A stretch of 64,000 bases of DNA from Acidipropionibacterium thoenii DSM 20276. GTDB taxonomy: Bacteria > Actinomycetota > Actinomycetes > Propionibacteriales > Propionibacteriaceae. The position numbers and the translations under genes were made by a program. This document shows, piece after piece, positions 23,602 through 32,783 of this stretch (the first letter of the stretch is position 1; every line of letters begins with the position of its first letter). The stretch covers positions 186,001 to 250,000 of the forward strand of contig NZ_AUHZ01000005.1 in the NCBI RefSeq assembly GCF_000423445.1. Direction: 5' to 3'. A model generated the notes under the pieces. It saw nothing but the letters and a program-made list of their open reading frames with translations, was not told the origin of the DNA and did no database searches.

Positions 23602-26106
23602 CTACTCCTCGGCCAGAGCCTCGGTCGGAGTGGCCCTGGCGGCCCGGCGTCCCGGCAGGATGGATGCCAACGAGGCGGCCACGAAGCAGATCAGCACCAG
23701 TCCGATGGTGGTCGCCCAGTCGATCGCGAAGGTGACCTTGATGGGCGCCCCCGACATCTTGAAGATCGACGTGATCCCCAGCCAGGCGAAGAACCCGCCT
23801 GCGATGACGCCGACGATGACGCCGGCCATCACCATCTGGACCGCCTCGAAGAACAGCATCAGGCGCAGCGATCCGCGCTGCATGCCCATCGCCCGCAGCA
23901 GGGCCGACTCGCGGCGTCTCTCCAGTACCGACAGCCCCAGGGTGTTCGCCACCCCGATCAGGGCGATCGCCACGGCCACCCCGAACAGGGTGGTCATCAC
24001 GATCAGCAGGATCCGCAGGATCTGCTCGATGATCGCCGCGTAGAGCGCGCCGCCACCGATCTGGACCTCGGGATGCTGTTGGGCAATGGTGACGATCGAG
24101 GAGTAGGTCTGGGCCATGTCGCTGCGATCGGACATCGCCGCCCAGACGGCCGCGGTTCTCGGGTTCGCCGTCAGCCTGGACAGGTCGGAGGTCGAGACCA
24201 TCGCCATCCCGGGGGTGTCGAAGGCCTTGGAGATCTGGACGGTGAGGCTGAGGGTGCCCTTGTCCCCCTTGACCTCGACCTTCTCGCCATTGCTCAGCCC
24301 GGCGCCGCCACCGACCAGGATCCGCCCGGCCTGAAGCTCATCGGCGGTGGCCGGGGTGACCGGTTGGAGCTGAGCGGGGTCCGCCCCCATCACCAGGGTC
24401 TTCGACTGGGAATCGCCGAGGGTCATCAGCGCGCCCGGCAACGACGTCCTGGCCTTGAGATTCGGCAGTTTGCCGAAATCGGTGATGACGGCGGCCGGCA
24501 GCGCGACCGAGGTGGCCGGTGTGGCAGCCCCGGTGCTCTGGTCGTAGATGGTGGCCGGGGCGGTGACGCTCAGGTCGACGGGGAATTCCTCGTTGATGAG
24601 GTCCAGGACGCTCTCGCGAGTGGTCGCAGTGCCGACCTGGAGGGTGACGATGATGCCGACGGCCAGCATCAGGACGCCGGTCGTCAGGGCGGTGCGCACA
24701 GGGTTGCGGACCGCATTGGCCGTCGACAGCCGGGCGGTGGCACCGAAGGGTCGCAGCGCCATCCCGAGGAGCTTGATCACCCAGGGCACGTAGACCGGCG
24801 TCGAGATGAGCATCGCGACGCCCAGCACGGCGACCGCGCCGAGCGCCCAGGCGATGTTCCAGCTGTCGACGTGCAGCGCCCGCCAGGTCAGCAGGGCCCC
24901 GCCGGCCAGCATCACCGCACTGATCGTCACCAGGACGATGGAGGTGCGTCTGGTCTCCACGGTGGGAGCCGGGCGCAGCGCCTCCAGGGGGGCGACGCGG
25001 GTGGCCCGCAGGGTCGGGATGAAGGCGGCCAGCACGGTGGCCACCACCCCGATCCCGAACTCGATGGCCAGATCCGACCAGGGCAGCACCAGTCCGAAGC
25101 TCAGCGCCCCGGTGTAGGCGGCCCCGGCCAGGGCGATGAGGATGCCGAGTCCGACACCCAGCAGGGACCCCACTGCGCCGATGATCACCGATTCGACGAA
25201 GAACTGCCCTCGCACCTGGCCGCCGGAGGCTCCGACGGCACGCATCAGGCCGATCTGGCGGCGCCGTTGTGCCAGCAGGATGAGGAAGGTGGTGAAGATG
25301 ATGATCATCCCGACCATCAGCGCCACCCCGGCGAAGACCATCAGCATGTACTTGAAGACGTTGAAGTCACCGGTCAGGGCGGTGACCGCCCGTTCCCGGT
25401 AGACCGGCGCCGTCTCGACCTGGAGATCGCCCGGCTGGGTTCCCGCCGAGGGCATGCCTGGAAGCTTCGAGACCGCGGTGCGCACGGCGTCGGCCACCTG
25501 GGAGGGATCCGAGCCGGAGTCGACGTCGATCAACCAGAGGGCCGGCTGGGTGCCGGCTCCGCTGAACAGAGCCGGGGCCGCGTAGACGGTCTGGGCGAAC
25601 AGCGAGCGGGGGTCGTTGGTGATGCCGGAGACCGTCAGCTCGGCGGTGCCGCTGGTGACGGTGTCGCCCAGGCTCACCCCGAGCTTCCCGGCGGCCTCCT
25701 TGGAGATCGCGATCTGGCTGGTGGAGGTGGGCCAGGAGCCTTCGGCCAGGTCGGCCCACCGGAACCGCTCGGAGGGTACCGCGTAGTAGGTCGCCTGGGC
25801 CGACTTGTCGCCCTTCTGGATGATCTGGGAGACCTGGTAGGAGGGCTCGACGGCCGCCACCCCGGAGACTCCCTTGATGGCATTGGTCACGGCATCGGTG
25901 GAGATGTCCTCGGAGGTGGCACCGATGTCGGCGACGACGTCGGCCCTGGAGGTGGCCAGGGACTGCTGCTCACCGATGGCGGTGGACTGGGTACGGATGA
26001 AGACCGAGACGCCGACCATGAAGCCGATCGAGATGGCGATCGCCACCAGGGTGGCGACGTAACGGGCTGGGTGGAAGCGGACCTCCTGGATGGCATTTCT
26101 CAGCAT
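23602..26106 (-). CDS. MacB/FtsX-type ABC transporter permease (834 aa)
   Basis: Membrane subunit of an ABC exporter of the MacB/LolE type. It has an N-terminal helix (about 18-38), a large extracellular MacB_PCD-like domain, three helices with the FtsX signature (VFKYMLMVFAGVALMVGMII, RRRQIGLMRAVGASGGQVRG), then a second copy of the same layout ending SVLERRRESALLRAMGMQRGSLRLML. Two FtsX domains in one chain explain the 834 residues, so one chain may replace a pair of permeases. ATG 26106 shares its A with the stop of the ATPase gene (TGATG), so the two are coupled. Substrate unknown. The two-component genes upstream suggest antimicrobial-peptide or envelope-stress export. Confidence 0.9.
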   Translation of the reverse strand: MLRNAIQEVRFHPARYVATLVAIAISIGFMVGVSVFIRTQSTAIGEQQSLATSRADVVADIGATSEDISTDAVTNAIKGVSGVAAVEPSYQVSQIIQKGDKSAQATYYAVPSERFRWADLAEGSWPTSTSQIAISKEAAGKLGVSLGDTVTSGTAELTVSGITNDPRSLFAQTVYAAPALFSGAGTQPALWLIDVDSGSDPSQVADAVRTAVSKLPGMPSAGTQPGDLQVETAPVYRERAVTALTGDFNVFKYMLMVFAGVALMVGMIIIFTTFLILLAQRRRQIGLMRAVGASGGQVRGQFFVESVIIGAVGSLLGVGLGILIALAGAAYTGALSFGLVLPWSDLAIEFGIGVVATVLAAFIPTLRATRVAPLEALRPAPTVETRRTSIVLVTISAVMLAGGALLTWRALHVDSWNIAWALGAVAVLGVAMLISTPVYVPWVIKLLGMALRPFGATARLSTANAVRNPVRTALTTGVLMLAVGIIVTLQVGTATTRESVLDLINEEFPVDLSVTAPATIYDQSTGAATPATSVALPAAVITDFGKLPNLKARTSLPGALMTLGDSQSKTLVMGADPAQLQPVTPATADELQAGRILVGGGAGLSNGEKVEVKGDKGTLSLTVQISKAFDTPGMAMVSTSDLSRLTANPRTAAVWAAMSDRSDMAQTYSSIVTIAQQHPEVQIGGGALYAAIIEQILRILLIVMTTLFGVAVAIALIGVANTLGLSVLERRRESALLRAMGMQRGSLRLMLFFEAVQMVMAGVIVGVIAGGFFAWLGITSIFKMSGAPIKVTFAIDWATTIGLVLICFVAASLASILPGRRAARATPTEALAEE

Positions 26107-27122
26107 CACGCCTCCAGATTCGCCATCGCGGTACCGACCGTCTCGGCGGTGGGGGAGTCGATGTCATCGACGATCCGGCCGTCCAGCAGCATCAGTGCCC
26201 GGTCGGAGTAGGACGCCGCCCGGGCGTCATGGGTGACCATGATGATTGTCTGGCCCAGGTCGGAGGCGCAGTGGCGCAGGTACTCCAGCAGAGCGGTGCC
26301 GGACCTGGAGTCCAGGGCGCCGGTGGGCTCGTCGGCGAAGACCACCGAGGGCTTGGTGATCATCGCCCGGGCGCATGCCACCCGCTGCTGCTGGCCCCCC
26401 GACAGCTCGGAGGGGCGGTGGTCGAGCCGGTCGGCGATCCCCAGGCCATCGACCAGCTGCTCGAACAGGACCATGTCGGGTTTGGTGCCGGCGAGGTCCA
26501 GGGGCAGCAGGATGTTCTGCTTGGCGGTGAGGGTGGGCAACAGGTTGAAGGACTGGAAGATGAACCCGACCTGGTCACGACGGGTGCGGGTCAGCGCCTT
26601 GTCGGCCATCGTGCTGAGTTCATTGCCGGCCAGGAAGACCCGGCCCGAGGAGATCCGGTCCAGCCCGGCCAGGCAGTGCATCAGGGTCGACTTGCCCGAG
26701 CCGGAGGGGCCCATGATCGCGGTGAAGGAGGACCTGGCGAACTGCACCGAGACATTGTTGAGTGCCACCACCTGGGTCTGTCCGGAGCCGTAGACCTTGG
26801 TGACGCCGAGGGCCGCCGACGCGTCCTGGCGGAGGCCGGGCCGGTTCGGGTCCGGCTGAGGCGGTCCGGAGGGGTCGAGACCGGTGGGCGAGGGGGCACT
26901 GGACGGGCTGGTCTGCCAGGGCTGGGCCGGTGACGTCTGGGCCTGCGGAGAGGCGGCGGGCTGTCCCGCTGCCTGCTGGTACTGGGGGTACTGCTGGGGA
27001 TCGGCGTACTGGGGATCGGCATCGCCGCGCCGGGGCGCCGGCAGCGGCATCTCGAACCCGGGGGTCTGGGGCGAGCCGGCGGACGGATCGGGAGTTGAGG
27101 AACGGCGTGGCGGAGTCGACAT
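26106..27122 (-). CDS. MacB/LolD-type ABC transporter ATPase (338 aa)
   Basis: ATPase partner of the overlapping permease. The first 100 residues are Pro/Gln/Ser-rich and disordered, an unusual extension (QYADPQQYPQYQQ). The ABC domain then has Walker A GPSGSGKST, Q-loop FIFQSFNLLPTL, signature LSGGQQQRVA, Walker B VVFADEPTGALD and the switch histidine MVTHD. These match the MacB/LolD subfamily closely. ATG 27122 is the only start in keeping with the full frame. The response regulator ends 139 bases upstream on the same strand. Confidence 0.93.
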   Translation of the reverse strand: MSTPPRRSSTPDPSAGSPQTPGFEMPLPAPRRGDADPQYADPQQYPQYQQAAGQPAASPQAQTSPAQPWQTSPSSAPSPTGLDPSGPPQPDPNRPGLRQDASAALGVTKVYGSGQTQVVALNNVSVQFARSSFTAIMGPSGSGKSTLMHCLAGLDRISSGRVFLAGNELSTMADKALTRTRRDQVGFIFQSFNLLPTLTAKQNILLPLDLAGTKPDMVLFEQLVDGLGIADRLDHRPSELSGGQQQRVACARAMITKPSVVFADEPTGALDSRSGTALLEYLRHCASDLGQTIIMVTHDARAASYSDRALMLLDGRIVDDIDSPTAETVGTAMANLEA

Positions 27123-27260
27123 GGCCCCACCCTATGGCGAGCCGGTGGCCGGACGAGGGTGCGCGCCGCGCAGAGGTCGATCTGGGGGAGAACTGGGGGG
27201 AGGGTCCGCCGACTCCCGATCGGGCGGCCGGTGGCCACCGGGAGCCGGATCGACGGGGCC

Positions 27261-27917
27261 TCAGATCAGCCCGACCTCGCGGGCGAAGAGCACCAGACCG
27301 ACCCGGTCCCGGCACTCCAGTTTCGCCAGCAGCCGGCCGATGTGGGTCTTGACGGTGCCCTCGGCCATGTAGAGGGTCTGGGCGATCTCGGCATTGGTGG
27401 CGCCCTTGGCGATCTCCACCAGCACCTCGGTCTCCCGGTCGGTGAGCACCGAGAGCCGCTCCTGGTTCTGTTCGGGGCTCTCCGGAAGCGTCGGGACGAC
27501 ATGGTCCAGCAGCCGGCGAGTCGCCGAGGGGGCGACGACTGCCTCCCCGGCGGCCACGCTGCGGATCGCCGACAGCAGCTCGGCCGGGCGGGCGTCCTTC
27601 AGCAGGAATCCGGAGGCCCCGGCCTTCAGTCCGGCGTAGACGTACTCGTCCAGGTCGAAGGTGGTGAGGATCATCACCTTGGTCTCCAGCCGTGAGGCGG
27701 CGATCCGCCGGGTGGCCTCCACGCCGTCCATCACCGGCATCCGGATGTCCATCAGTGCGACGTCGGCGGGGGTGGTGCGAAGGACGTCCAGGGCCTCGGC
27801 ACCGTTGGAGGCCTCGCCGACGACCTCGATGTCGTCCTCGGCCTCGATGAGCATCCGGAATCCCGAGCGCACCAGGGACTGGTCGTCGACCAGCAGCACG
27901 CGAATCGCTTCAGGCAT
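27261..27917 (-). CDS. NarL/LuxR-type response regulator (218 aa)
   Basis: Receiver domain with acidic pair DD at 11-12, phosphoacceptor Asp57 in ALMDIRMPVMDG and the conserved lysine in FLLKDA. A LuxR-type helix-turn-helix follows (LTDRETEVLVEIAKGATNAE, then GTVKTHIGRLLAKL). ATG 27917 has GGAGGT 5 bases upstream; the longer frame to 27947 lacks one. Its kinase is encoded upstream at 28193-29614 on the same strand, separated by a repeat-rich 275-base region. It probably controls the adjacent ABC exporter, a common pairing in actinobacteria. Confidence 0.93.
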   Translation of the reverse strand: MPEAIRVLLVDDQSLVRSGFRMLIEAEDDIEVVGEASNGAEALDVLRTTPADVALMDIRMPVMDGVEATRRIAASRLETKVMILTTFDLDEYVYAGLKAGASGFLLKDARPAELLSAIRSVAAGEAVVAPSATRRLLDHVVPTLPESPEQNQERLSVLTDRETEVLVEIAKGATNAEIAQTLYMAEGTVKTHIGRLLAKLECRDRVGLVLFAREVGLI

Positions 27918-27998
27918 GGCACCTCCGGGTTGGGATCCATCCCGCATCGTAGTTGAGGCCGCCCGCCGTGGTGGCCACCGCGTGGTCGAGTCGGTGGC

Positions 27999-28080
27999 GC
28001 AGCTCCTCCCCGCCCCCAGGCACGGTCGTCCTTCCTGGTGGGCCCGGCAGCTCCTCCCCGCCCCCAGGCACGTTCGTCCT
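27999..28080. repeat. Direct repeat of 34 bp, period 48
   Basis: A 34-base unit starting gcagctcctccccgccccc occurs at 27999-28032 and again at 28047-28080 with one mismatch. The second copy runs into the 70-bp palindrome at 28069. It lies in the intergenic region between response regulator and kinase. I see no gene in it. Confidence 0.85.
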
Positions 28081-28138
28081 CAGATCCGACGTTCGTCCTG
28101 GAATTCCAGGACGAACGTCGGATCTGAGGACGAACGTG
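28069..28138. repeat. Perfect 70-bp palindrome between response regulator and kinase
   Basis: Left half 28069-28103 and right half 28104-28138 are exact reverse complements without a spacer, centred on gaattc. The half-site acgttcgtcct occurs twice in each half, in opposite orientation across the centre. As RNA it would form a very stable hairpin that could end or process the kinase-regulator transcript. As DNA it would be a cruciform or a repeat-element site. Confidence 0.85.
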
Positions 28139-28192
28139 GGGACCGGCCCGACACCTACGGCTGAGCCCGACCGGAGCGCGGACCCCGGGGGC

Positions 28193-29614
28193 CTATCGAC
28201 AGGCTCCCAGCGGCAACAGGGCATGCACCCGGAAGCCGTGGTCGGCCAGTGGCCCGGTCTCCAGCTGACCACCCATCGAGGTCACCCGCTCCCGCATCCC
28301 CTGCAGCCCATGACCGCGTCCATCCCCCTGGATCGTCTCGCCGTGGCCGTCATCGGTGATGGTCAGACTCATCGTGGTCTGGCGGTAGTGCACCGCCACC
28401 TCGGCATGTGCGGTCGGCCCGGCATGCTTGAGCACATTGGTGACCGCCTCCTGGACCACCCGGTAGGCGGTCAGCCCGAGGGCCTCGGAGACCTCGGGGC
28501 GCTGCCCGGTGACGGTGAGGGTGATCCGCTCACCGGAGTGCTCGACCAGCTCAGGGATGTCTGTCAGCCCGGGAGAGGGCGAGTAGGCGGCCTTCTCCGA
28601 GGGGTCCTTTCGCAGCACCCCGACGATGCGGCGCATCTCGACCAGGGCGTCGCGACCGGTGTCGGCAATGATGTCGAGGACATCGGCGGCCTTCTCGGGC
28701 TTCTTGGCGGCCAACGCCTTGCCCCCCTCGGCCTGGACGATCATCACCGACAAGGAGTGGGCGACGATGTCGTGCAGTTCCCGGGCGATCTCATTGCGGG
28801 TGCGCTCCTCGATGACGTGGGCGTCCTGCTCCCGCTCGGCCAGGATCGCGCGGTACCGCTCGGCCTTGGCCATCCGCTGCTGGGACTCGATGAGGGCGGC
28901 CTCGCGCAGCCGACGTCCCACCGCATAGGGGGTGATGACCAGACCGGCGCAGACCGTCATCGACAGGAACAACAGCATCCACGGGGTCCCGCCATCGCTC
29001 GGGTAGTCGGCGGTCATCGCGGCATGCCAGCGGGCCGGTCCGAGGATCGCGCCGAGGGCACCGACCCACAGCACCCAGCGCGACTGGGCGCCGTCCACCC
29101 AGCGGGCGACCGAGTACGAGGCGATCGGGATGGTGAGGATCGACAGCACCGGCCAGGGCACCAGCAGCAGCTGGATGCCGGCCCCGACGCTCACCAGGGC
29201 GAGCATCATGATCGGCTGGTCGCGCCGGATCGAGACCGAGGCGACCATCATCATCGAGCTCACCAGGGCGGCGACGTACTCCACGCTGGGATGCAGGATC
29301 ACCGAGGTGACATAGGGCACCACGGTGAGCACGGTGAGGGCCACCACCACGGTGATGTCGATCCACAGCGAACGCTCGGTGTCCTGGGGCCGGCCGTCGT
29401 CGATCTTGGGATTGAGGACCTCCTCCATCCCGGGGATCGACAACTGCTCGCCCGAGCGGCCGGCACTGCGACCGCCCCGGCCGGTGGGGAAGCGCGCGGT
29501 GTGGAACCCGGCGGGGAACAGGCTCGGGGAGAACCTCGTCAGGCGCGCGCGAACCCCGCTCCCGGACCTGTCCTGCGGTGCGGGGGTCGTCATGTCACGC
29601 CCGCTGGTGCTCAT
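28193..29614 (-). CDS. Sensor histidine kinase, HisKA_3 type (473 aa)
   Basis: Membrane sensor that would phosphorylate the NarL-type regulator downstream. After a basic, Ser/Arg-rich N-terminus of about 85 residues there are about six membrane helices (90-235). A linker leads to the HisKA_3 box RNEIARELHDIVAHSLSVM (His near 281). The ATPase part has VVQEAVTNVLKHA (near 390), DDGHGET and GHGLQGMRERV (near 437). The sensory part is only membrane helices, as in kinases that sense envelope stress. The ATG at 29614 has no clear ribosome binding site and ATG 29593 is an alternative. Confidence 0.9.
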   Translation of the reverse strand: MSTSGRDMTTPAPQDRSGSGVRARLTRFSPSLFPAGFHTARFPTGRGGRSAGRSGEQLSIPGMEEVLNPKIDDGRPQDTERSLWIDITVVVALTVLTVVPYVTSVILHPSVEYVAALVSSMMMVASVSIRRDQPIMMLALVSVGAGIQLLLVPWPVLSILTIPIASYSVARWVDGAQSRWVLWVGALGAILGPARWHAAMTADYPSDGGTPWMLLFLSMTVCAGLVITPYAVGRRLREAALIESQQRMAKAERYRAILAEREQDAHVIEERTRNEIARELHDIVAHSLSVMIVQAEGGKALAAKKPEKAADVLDIIADTGRDALVEMRRIVGVLRKDPSEKAAYSPSPGLTDIPELVEHSGERITLTVTGQRPEVSEALGLTAYRVVQEAVTNVLKHAGPTAHAEVAVHYRQTTMSLTITDDGHGETIQGDGRGHGLQGMRERVTSMGGQLETGPLADHGFRVHALLPLGACR

Positions 29615-29766
29615 CGGCTCCCAGTGTACGAATGGCCCTCAATCAGCTGATCCCCAGGCTGGGCCATAGGATTGGGGCCGGGGTGACCAGCAGGGTTGAC
29701 GATCACCTCGGACAACCCAGCGGCACCCCAGTGGCGTCGACATCGAGGAAGAAGGCACAGGTCAGG

Positions 29767-30756
29767 ATGCGGATTCTCATCACCGGCGGGGCGGGATACA
29801 TCGGATCGACGGTCGGGTCGGCCTGCATGGAGGCAGGCCACGAGGTGGTCGTCCTCGACAACCTGTCGGCCGGACGCCGCGAGTTCGTCACCGATCGCAC
29901 GTTCTACCAGGGCGACGTCGCCGACCAGCAGCTGCTCGACACGATCTTCTCCGAGAACCAGATCGACGCCGTGGTGCACTGCGCCGCCAAGATCATCGTC
30001 CCCGAGTCGGTCTCGGAACCGCTGGCCTACTACGAGAACAACGTCGGCAAGACGGTCAAGCTGCTCCAGGCGATGGCGCGCAACGGAGTCAACCGGATCC
30101 TGTTCTCCTCCTCGGCCTCCATCTACGCCACCGATGCCGAGTTCAAGGTCTCCGAGGACTCCGCTCTGGACCCGGGCTCCCCCTACGCCACCACCAAGTT
30201 CATGGTCGAGTACATCCTGCGCGACGCCGCCCACGCCTCCGATCTCAAGGCCCTGTCGCTGCGCTACTTCAATCCCATCGGCTCGGACCCCAAGCTGCGC
30301 TCGGGCCAGCAGATCGAGCACCCCAGCCACGTGCTGGGCAAGATGATCGACGCCTGGATGGACAAGTCCACCTTCACCGTCACCGGGGTCGACTGGCCGA
30401 CCCGCGACGGCTCGGGGATCCGCGACTACATCCACGTCTGGGATCTGGCCCGGGCCCATGTCGCCGCGCTGGAGCACCTCGACGAGGTGACCGCCGAGGA
30501 CCCCTACCAGGTCTTCAACATCGGCACCGGCAACGGCGTCACCGTCAAGGAGCTGGTGGACGCCTTCCAGGAGGGCACCGGCCAGCCCCTCAATGTGGTC
30601 TACGGGCCGCCGCGCCCCGGCGACGTGGCCGGGGCCTACACCGTCTCCCACCGTGCCAAGGACCTGCTGGGATGGACCCCCGAGCTGACCCCGGCCGACG
30701 GGATCCGTGACGCCATCGCCTGGCTTCCGGAGCGCAAGAAGATCCTGGGGTACTGA
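29767..30756 (+). CDS. galE: UDP-glucose 4-epimerase family protein (329 aa)
   Basis: Short-chain dehydrogenase-type sugar nucleotide epimerase that interconverts UDP-glucose and UDP-galactose. The NAD-binding GGAGYIGS lies at residues 7-14. The catalytic Ser in FSSSASIYA and the Tyr/Lys pair in YATTKFMVE are present. A GalE-type C-terminus contains GTGNGVTVKELV and RPGDVAGAY. Length matches. ATG 29767 follows CAGG at short distance. Divergent from the histidine kinase. Related epimerases for other UDP-sugars cannot be ruled out. Confidence 0.9.
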   Translation: MRILITGGAGYIGSTVGSACMEAGHEVVVLDNLSAGRREFVTDRTFYQGDVADQQLLDTIFSENQIDAVVHCAAKIIVPESVSEPLAYYENNVGKTVKLLQAMARNGVNRILFSSSASIYATDAEFKVSEDSALDPGSPYATTKFMVEYILRDAAHASDLKALSLRYFNPIGSDPKLRSGQQIEHPSHVLGKMIDAWMDKSTFTVTGVDWPTRDGSGIRDYIHVWDLARAHVAALEHLDEVTAEDPYQVFNIGTGNGVTVKELVDAFQEGTGQPLNVVYGPPRPGDVAGAYTVSHRAKDLLGWTPELTPADGIRDAIAWLPERKKILGY

Positions 30757-30802
30757 CCGCTCCCGGTCGACTGTGGTGGCCACGGCCCGGAGGAGGGCGA
30801 GG

Positions 30803-30958
30803 ATGAGGCACAAGTGGTGGTGGGGGCTGGCCGCCCTGGTGGTCGGCGCCGTGATCGGCGGGCAGATCGGCGCCCGGCAGCGGCGTCACCGTGCCGAGTT
30901 GTGGGCGGTGGCCACCGAGGGGGTCTCCTCGGCCGATCCGCATCCCCGCTGGTTCTGA
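30803..30958 (+). CDS. Small single-pass membrane protein (51 aa)
   Basis: ATG 30803 is preceded by GGAGGGCGAGG. The peptide has a basic MRHKWWW start, one Gly/Ala/Val-rich membrane helix (LAALVVGAVIGGQIGA), then RQRRHR and a polar tail. The positive charge on both sides makes topology unclear. It follows galE after 46 bases and may share its transcript. Function unknown. Confidence 0.6.
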   Translation: MRHKWWWGLAALVVGAVIGGQIGARQRRHRAELWAVATEGVSSADPHPRWF

Positions 30959-31071
30959 GCCGCCTCACCACTGCGGCAGGCCGAACCTCCGGGGACTTCG
31001 TCGGTGCCGGGACGCCACATATGGTGGGCCGAAAGGACGACGCCGACCCAGCCGATCCAGGAGGCACCCCC

Positions 31072-31917
31072 ATGCGCACAGTGACGATGTCGGACCAGGA
31101 ACTTCCCGCGATCGGCCAGGGAACCTGGTACCTGGGAGAAGGCCGAGCCCCTCGGGACCAGGAGATCGCGGCCCTGCGGGCTGGTGTCGACGCCGGGATG
31201 ACGCTGGTCGACACCGCCGAGATGTACGGCGACGGGGCCGCCGAGCAGCTGGTCGCCGAGGCCCTGGGATCGGTCCGCGACGAGCTCTTCATCGTCGACA
31301 AGGTGCTGCCCTCGCACGCCTCCCGTGAGGGGATCATCGGCGCCTGCCAGGGGTCCCTGGAGCGGTTGGGCACAGACCACATCGACCTGTACCTGCTGCA
31401 CTGGCGGGTCTCCCAGGTGCGTTTCGACGAGGTCATCGAGGGGATGGATGATCTGATGCGGGAGGGCAGCGTCGGTTCCTGGGGGGTCTCCAACCTGGAC
31501 ACCGCCGACATCTCCGAGCTGCTCGGGGAGACCGGTGGGCCGGGCTGCGCCACCGACCAGGTGCTCTACAACCTCATCCGCCGCGGCCCGGAGCTGGAGC
31601 TGTTCCCGCTGCTGGCCGAGCACGGCATCCCGGTGATGGCCTACTCCCCGATCGAGCAGGCCCGACTGCTCCAGCCCGGCCCGGGGCTCGACGCCCTGGA
31701 GCGGGTGGCCCAGGGCCACGGCGTCTCCCCCGCACAGGTGGCGCTGGCCTGGACCGTTCGGTCCGGCGATGTGCTGGCGATCCCGCGGACCGGATCGGCC
31801 GAGCACGCCGCCGCCAATGCAGCGGCCGGGGACCTGGTCCTCGGGGAGCAGGACCTGGCCGAGCTGGACGCCGCCTTCCCGGCACCGGAGACGCCGGTTG
31901 CCCTGGAGACGCTCTGA
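31072..31917 (+). CDS. Aldo/keto reductase (281 aa)
   Basis: NAD(P)H-dependent oxidoreductase with a TIM-barrel fold. Catalytic Asp and Tyr are in VDTAEMYGDG, the Lys in FIVDKVLPS and the His in DLYLLHWR, giving the full tetrad. The cofactor-binding end IPRTGSAEHAAANA is present. ATG 31072 has GGAGG 8 bases upstream. At 281 residues it resembles the bacterial 2,5-diketo-gluconate/YajO group. The substrate is not evident and no pathway partner is adjacent. Confidence 0.88.
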   Translation: MRTVTMSDQELPAIGQGTWYLGEGRAPRDQEIAALRAGVDAGMTLVDTAEMYGDGAAEQLVAEALGSVRDELFIVDKVLPSHASREGIIGACQGSLERLGTDHIDLYLLHWRVSQVRFDEVIEGMDDLMREGSVGSWGVSNLDTADISELLGETGGPGCATDQVLYNLIRRGPELELFPLLAEHGIPVMAYSPIEQARLLQPGPGLDALERVAQGHGVSPAQVALAWTVRSGDVLAIPRTGSAEHAAANAAAGDLVLGEQDLAELDAAFPAPETPVALETL

Positions 31918-32019
31918 GGGCCGGTCGGCGAGGGCCCCCGATCGGGTCGTGCAGCGGCCCCGGGCCCTGCGCATAGGGTTCGGGTGGATGTCAGCGAGCA
32001 GCGGAGAGAGGGAGCGGCG

Positions 32020-32709
32020 ATGATCTCATTGGTGACCTTCGATGTGGTGGGCACCACGGTCGACGACGGCGGGATGGTGTCGAGGGCGCTGCGCACCGCG
32101 GTCGAGGAGACCGGGGCGCAGGTCAGCGCCGAGGACGTCGAGGCCTGGGCCGGGATCGAGCGGGTCAGCGCGATCGCGGCCTTGATGTCGCTGGGCGGGG
32201 TCCGGCCGCGTCCCGGGGTGGCTCGCCGGCAACTGGCACAGTTCAAGGAGATCCTGGCCGATGCCTGGTCCAGCGAGCCCCCGCAGGAGATCGGCGGAGC
32301 CGCATCGGTCTTCGCGCAGCTCCAGGAACGTGGTATCCGGGTCGCTCTCACCACCGATCTGGACGAGCAGGCGCTCACCCCGCTGATGGAGTCGCTGGGC
32401 TGGTGGCCCGCCCGGCGTCACCTCATCGACACCGTGGTGACCGCCGACGACGTCAGCTCCGGATGCCCCGCCCCCTATCTCATCCATCGGGCGATGGAGC
32501 GCACCATGGTGATCGACGTCCACCAGGTGCTGGCAGTGGGGGACGCCGTGGTGGATCTCCAAGCCGCCGGCAACGCCGGTGCGGTCTCGGCGGGGGTGCT
32601 GACCGGCGCCGGGGACGGTCAGACGATGGAGGCGGTCGGCGCCGACTTCCTGCTCGGCTCGGTCGCGGAGGTGCCCTCGGTGGTCTCCGCCGACTCGGCG
32701 ATGGGGTGA
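32020..32709 (+). CDS. HAD-family hydrolase, phosphonatase-like (229 aa)
   Basis: The nucleophile motif FDVVGTTVDDGG begins near residue 8 and resembles the DxAGTTxDxG motif of phosphonoacetaldehyde hydrolase-like proteins rather than the DxDGT of common HADs. A helical cap follows (about 20-90). Motif II is TTDLDE, motif III a Ser/Lys region near CPAPYLIHRAME, and motif IV VGDAVVDLQAAGNAG. ATG 32020 has GGAG nearby. No phosphonate genes surround it, so the substrate is unknown. Confidence 0.8.
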   Translation: MISLVTFDVVGTTVDDGGMVSRALRTAVEETGAQVSAEDVEAWAGIERVSAIAALMSLGGVRPRPGVARRQLAQFKEILADAWSSEPPQEIGGAASVFAQLQERGIRVALTTDLDEQALTPLMESLGWWPARRHLIDTVVTADDVSSGCPAPYLIHRAMERTMVIDVHQVLAVGDAVVDLQAAGNAGAVSAGVLTGAGDGQTMEAVGADFLLGSVAEVPSVVSADSAMG

Positions 32710-32783
32710 GCCGCTGCCGGTGACCACCTGTCGGGCCGACGGGACGGTTCGACCGGCTCCGGCAGCAGGTACCGGAGCAGAAC

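Noticed and set aside
23506-26211. 901-codon plus-strand ORF opposite the ABC permease
   Set aside because: Asp/Gly/His-rich composition typical of a shadow frame; the minus strand encodes a full MacB-type permease.
27999-28138. CRISPR array
   Set aside because: Only two direct repeat copies, no regular spacers and no cas genes.
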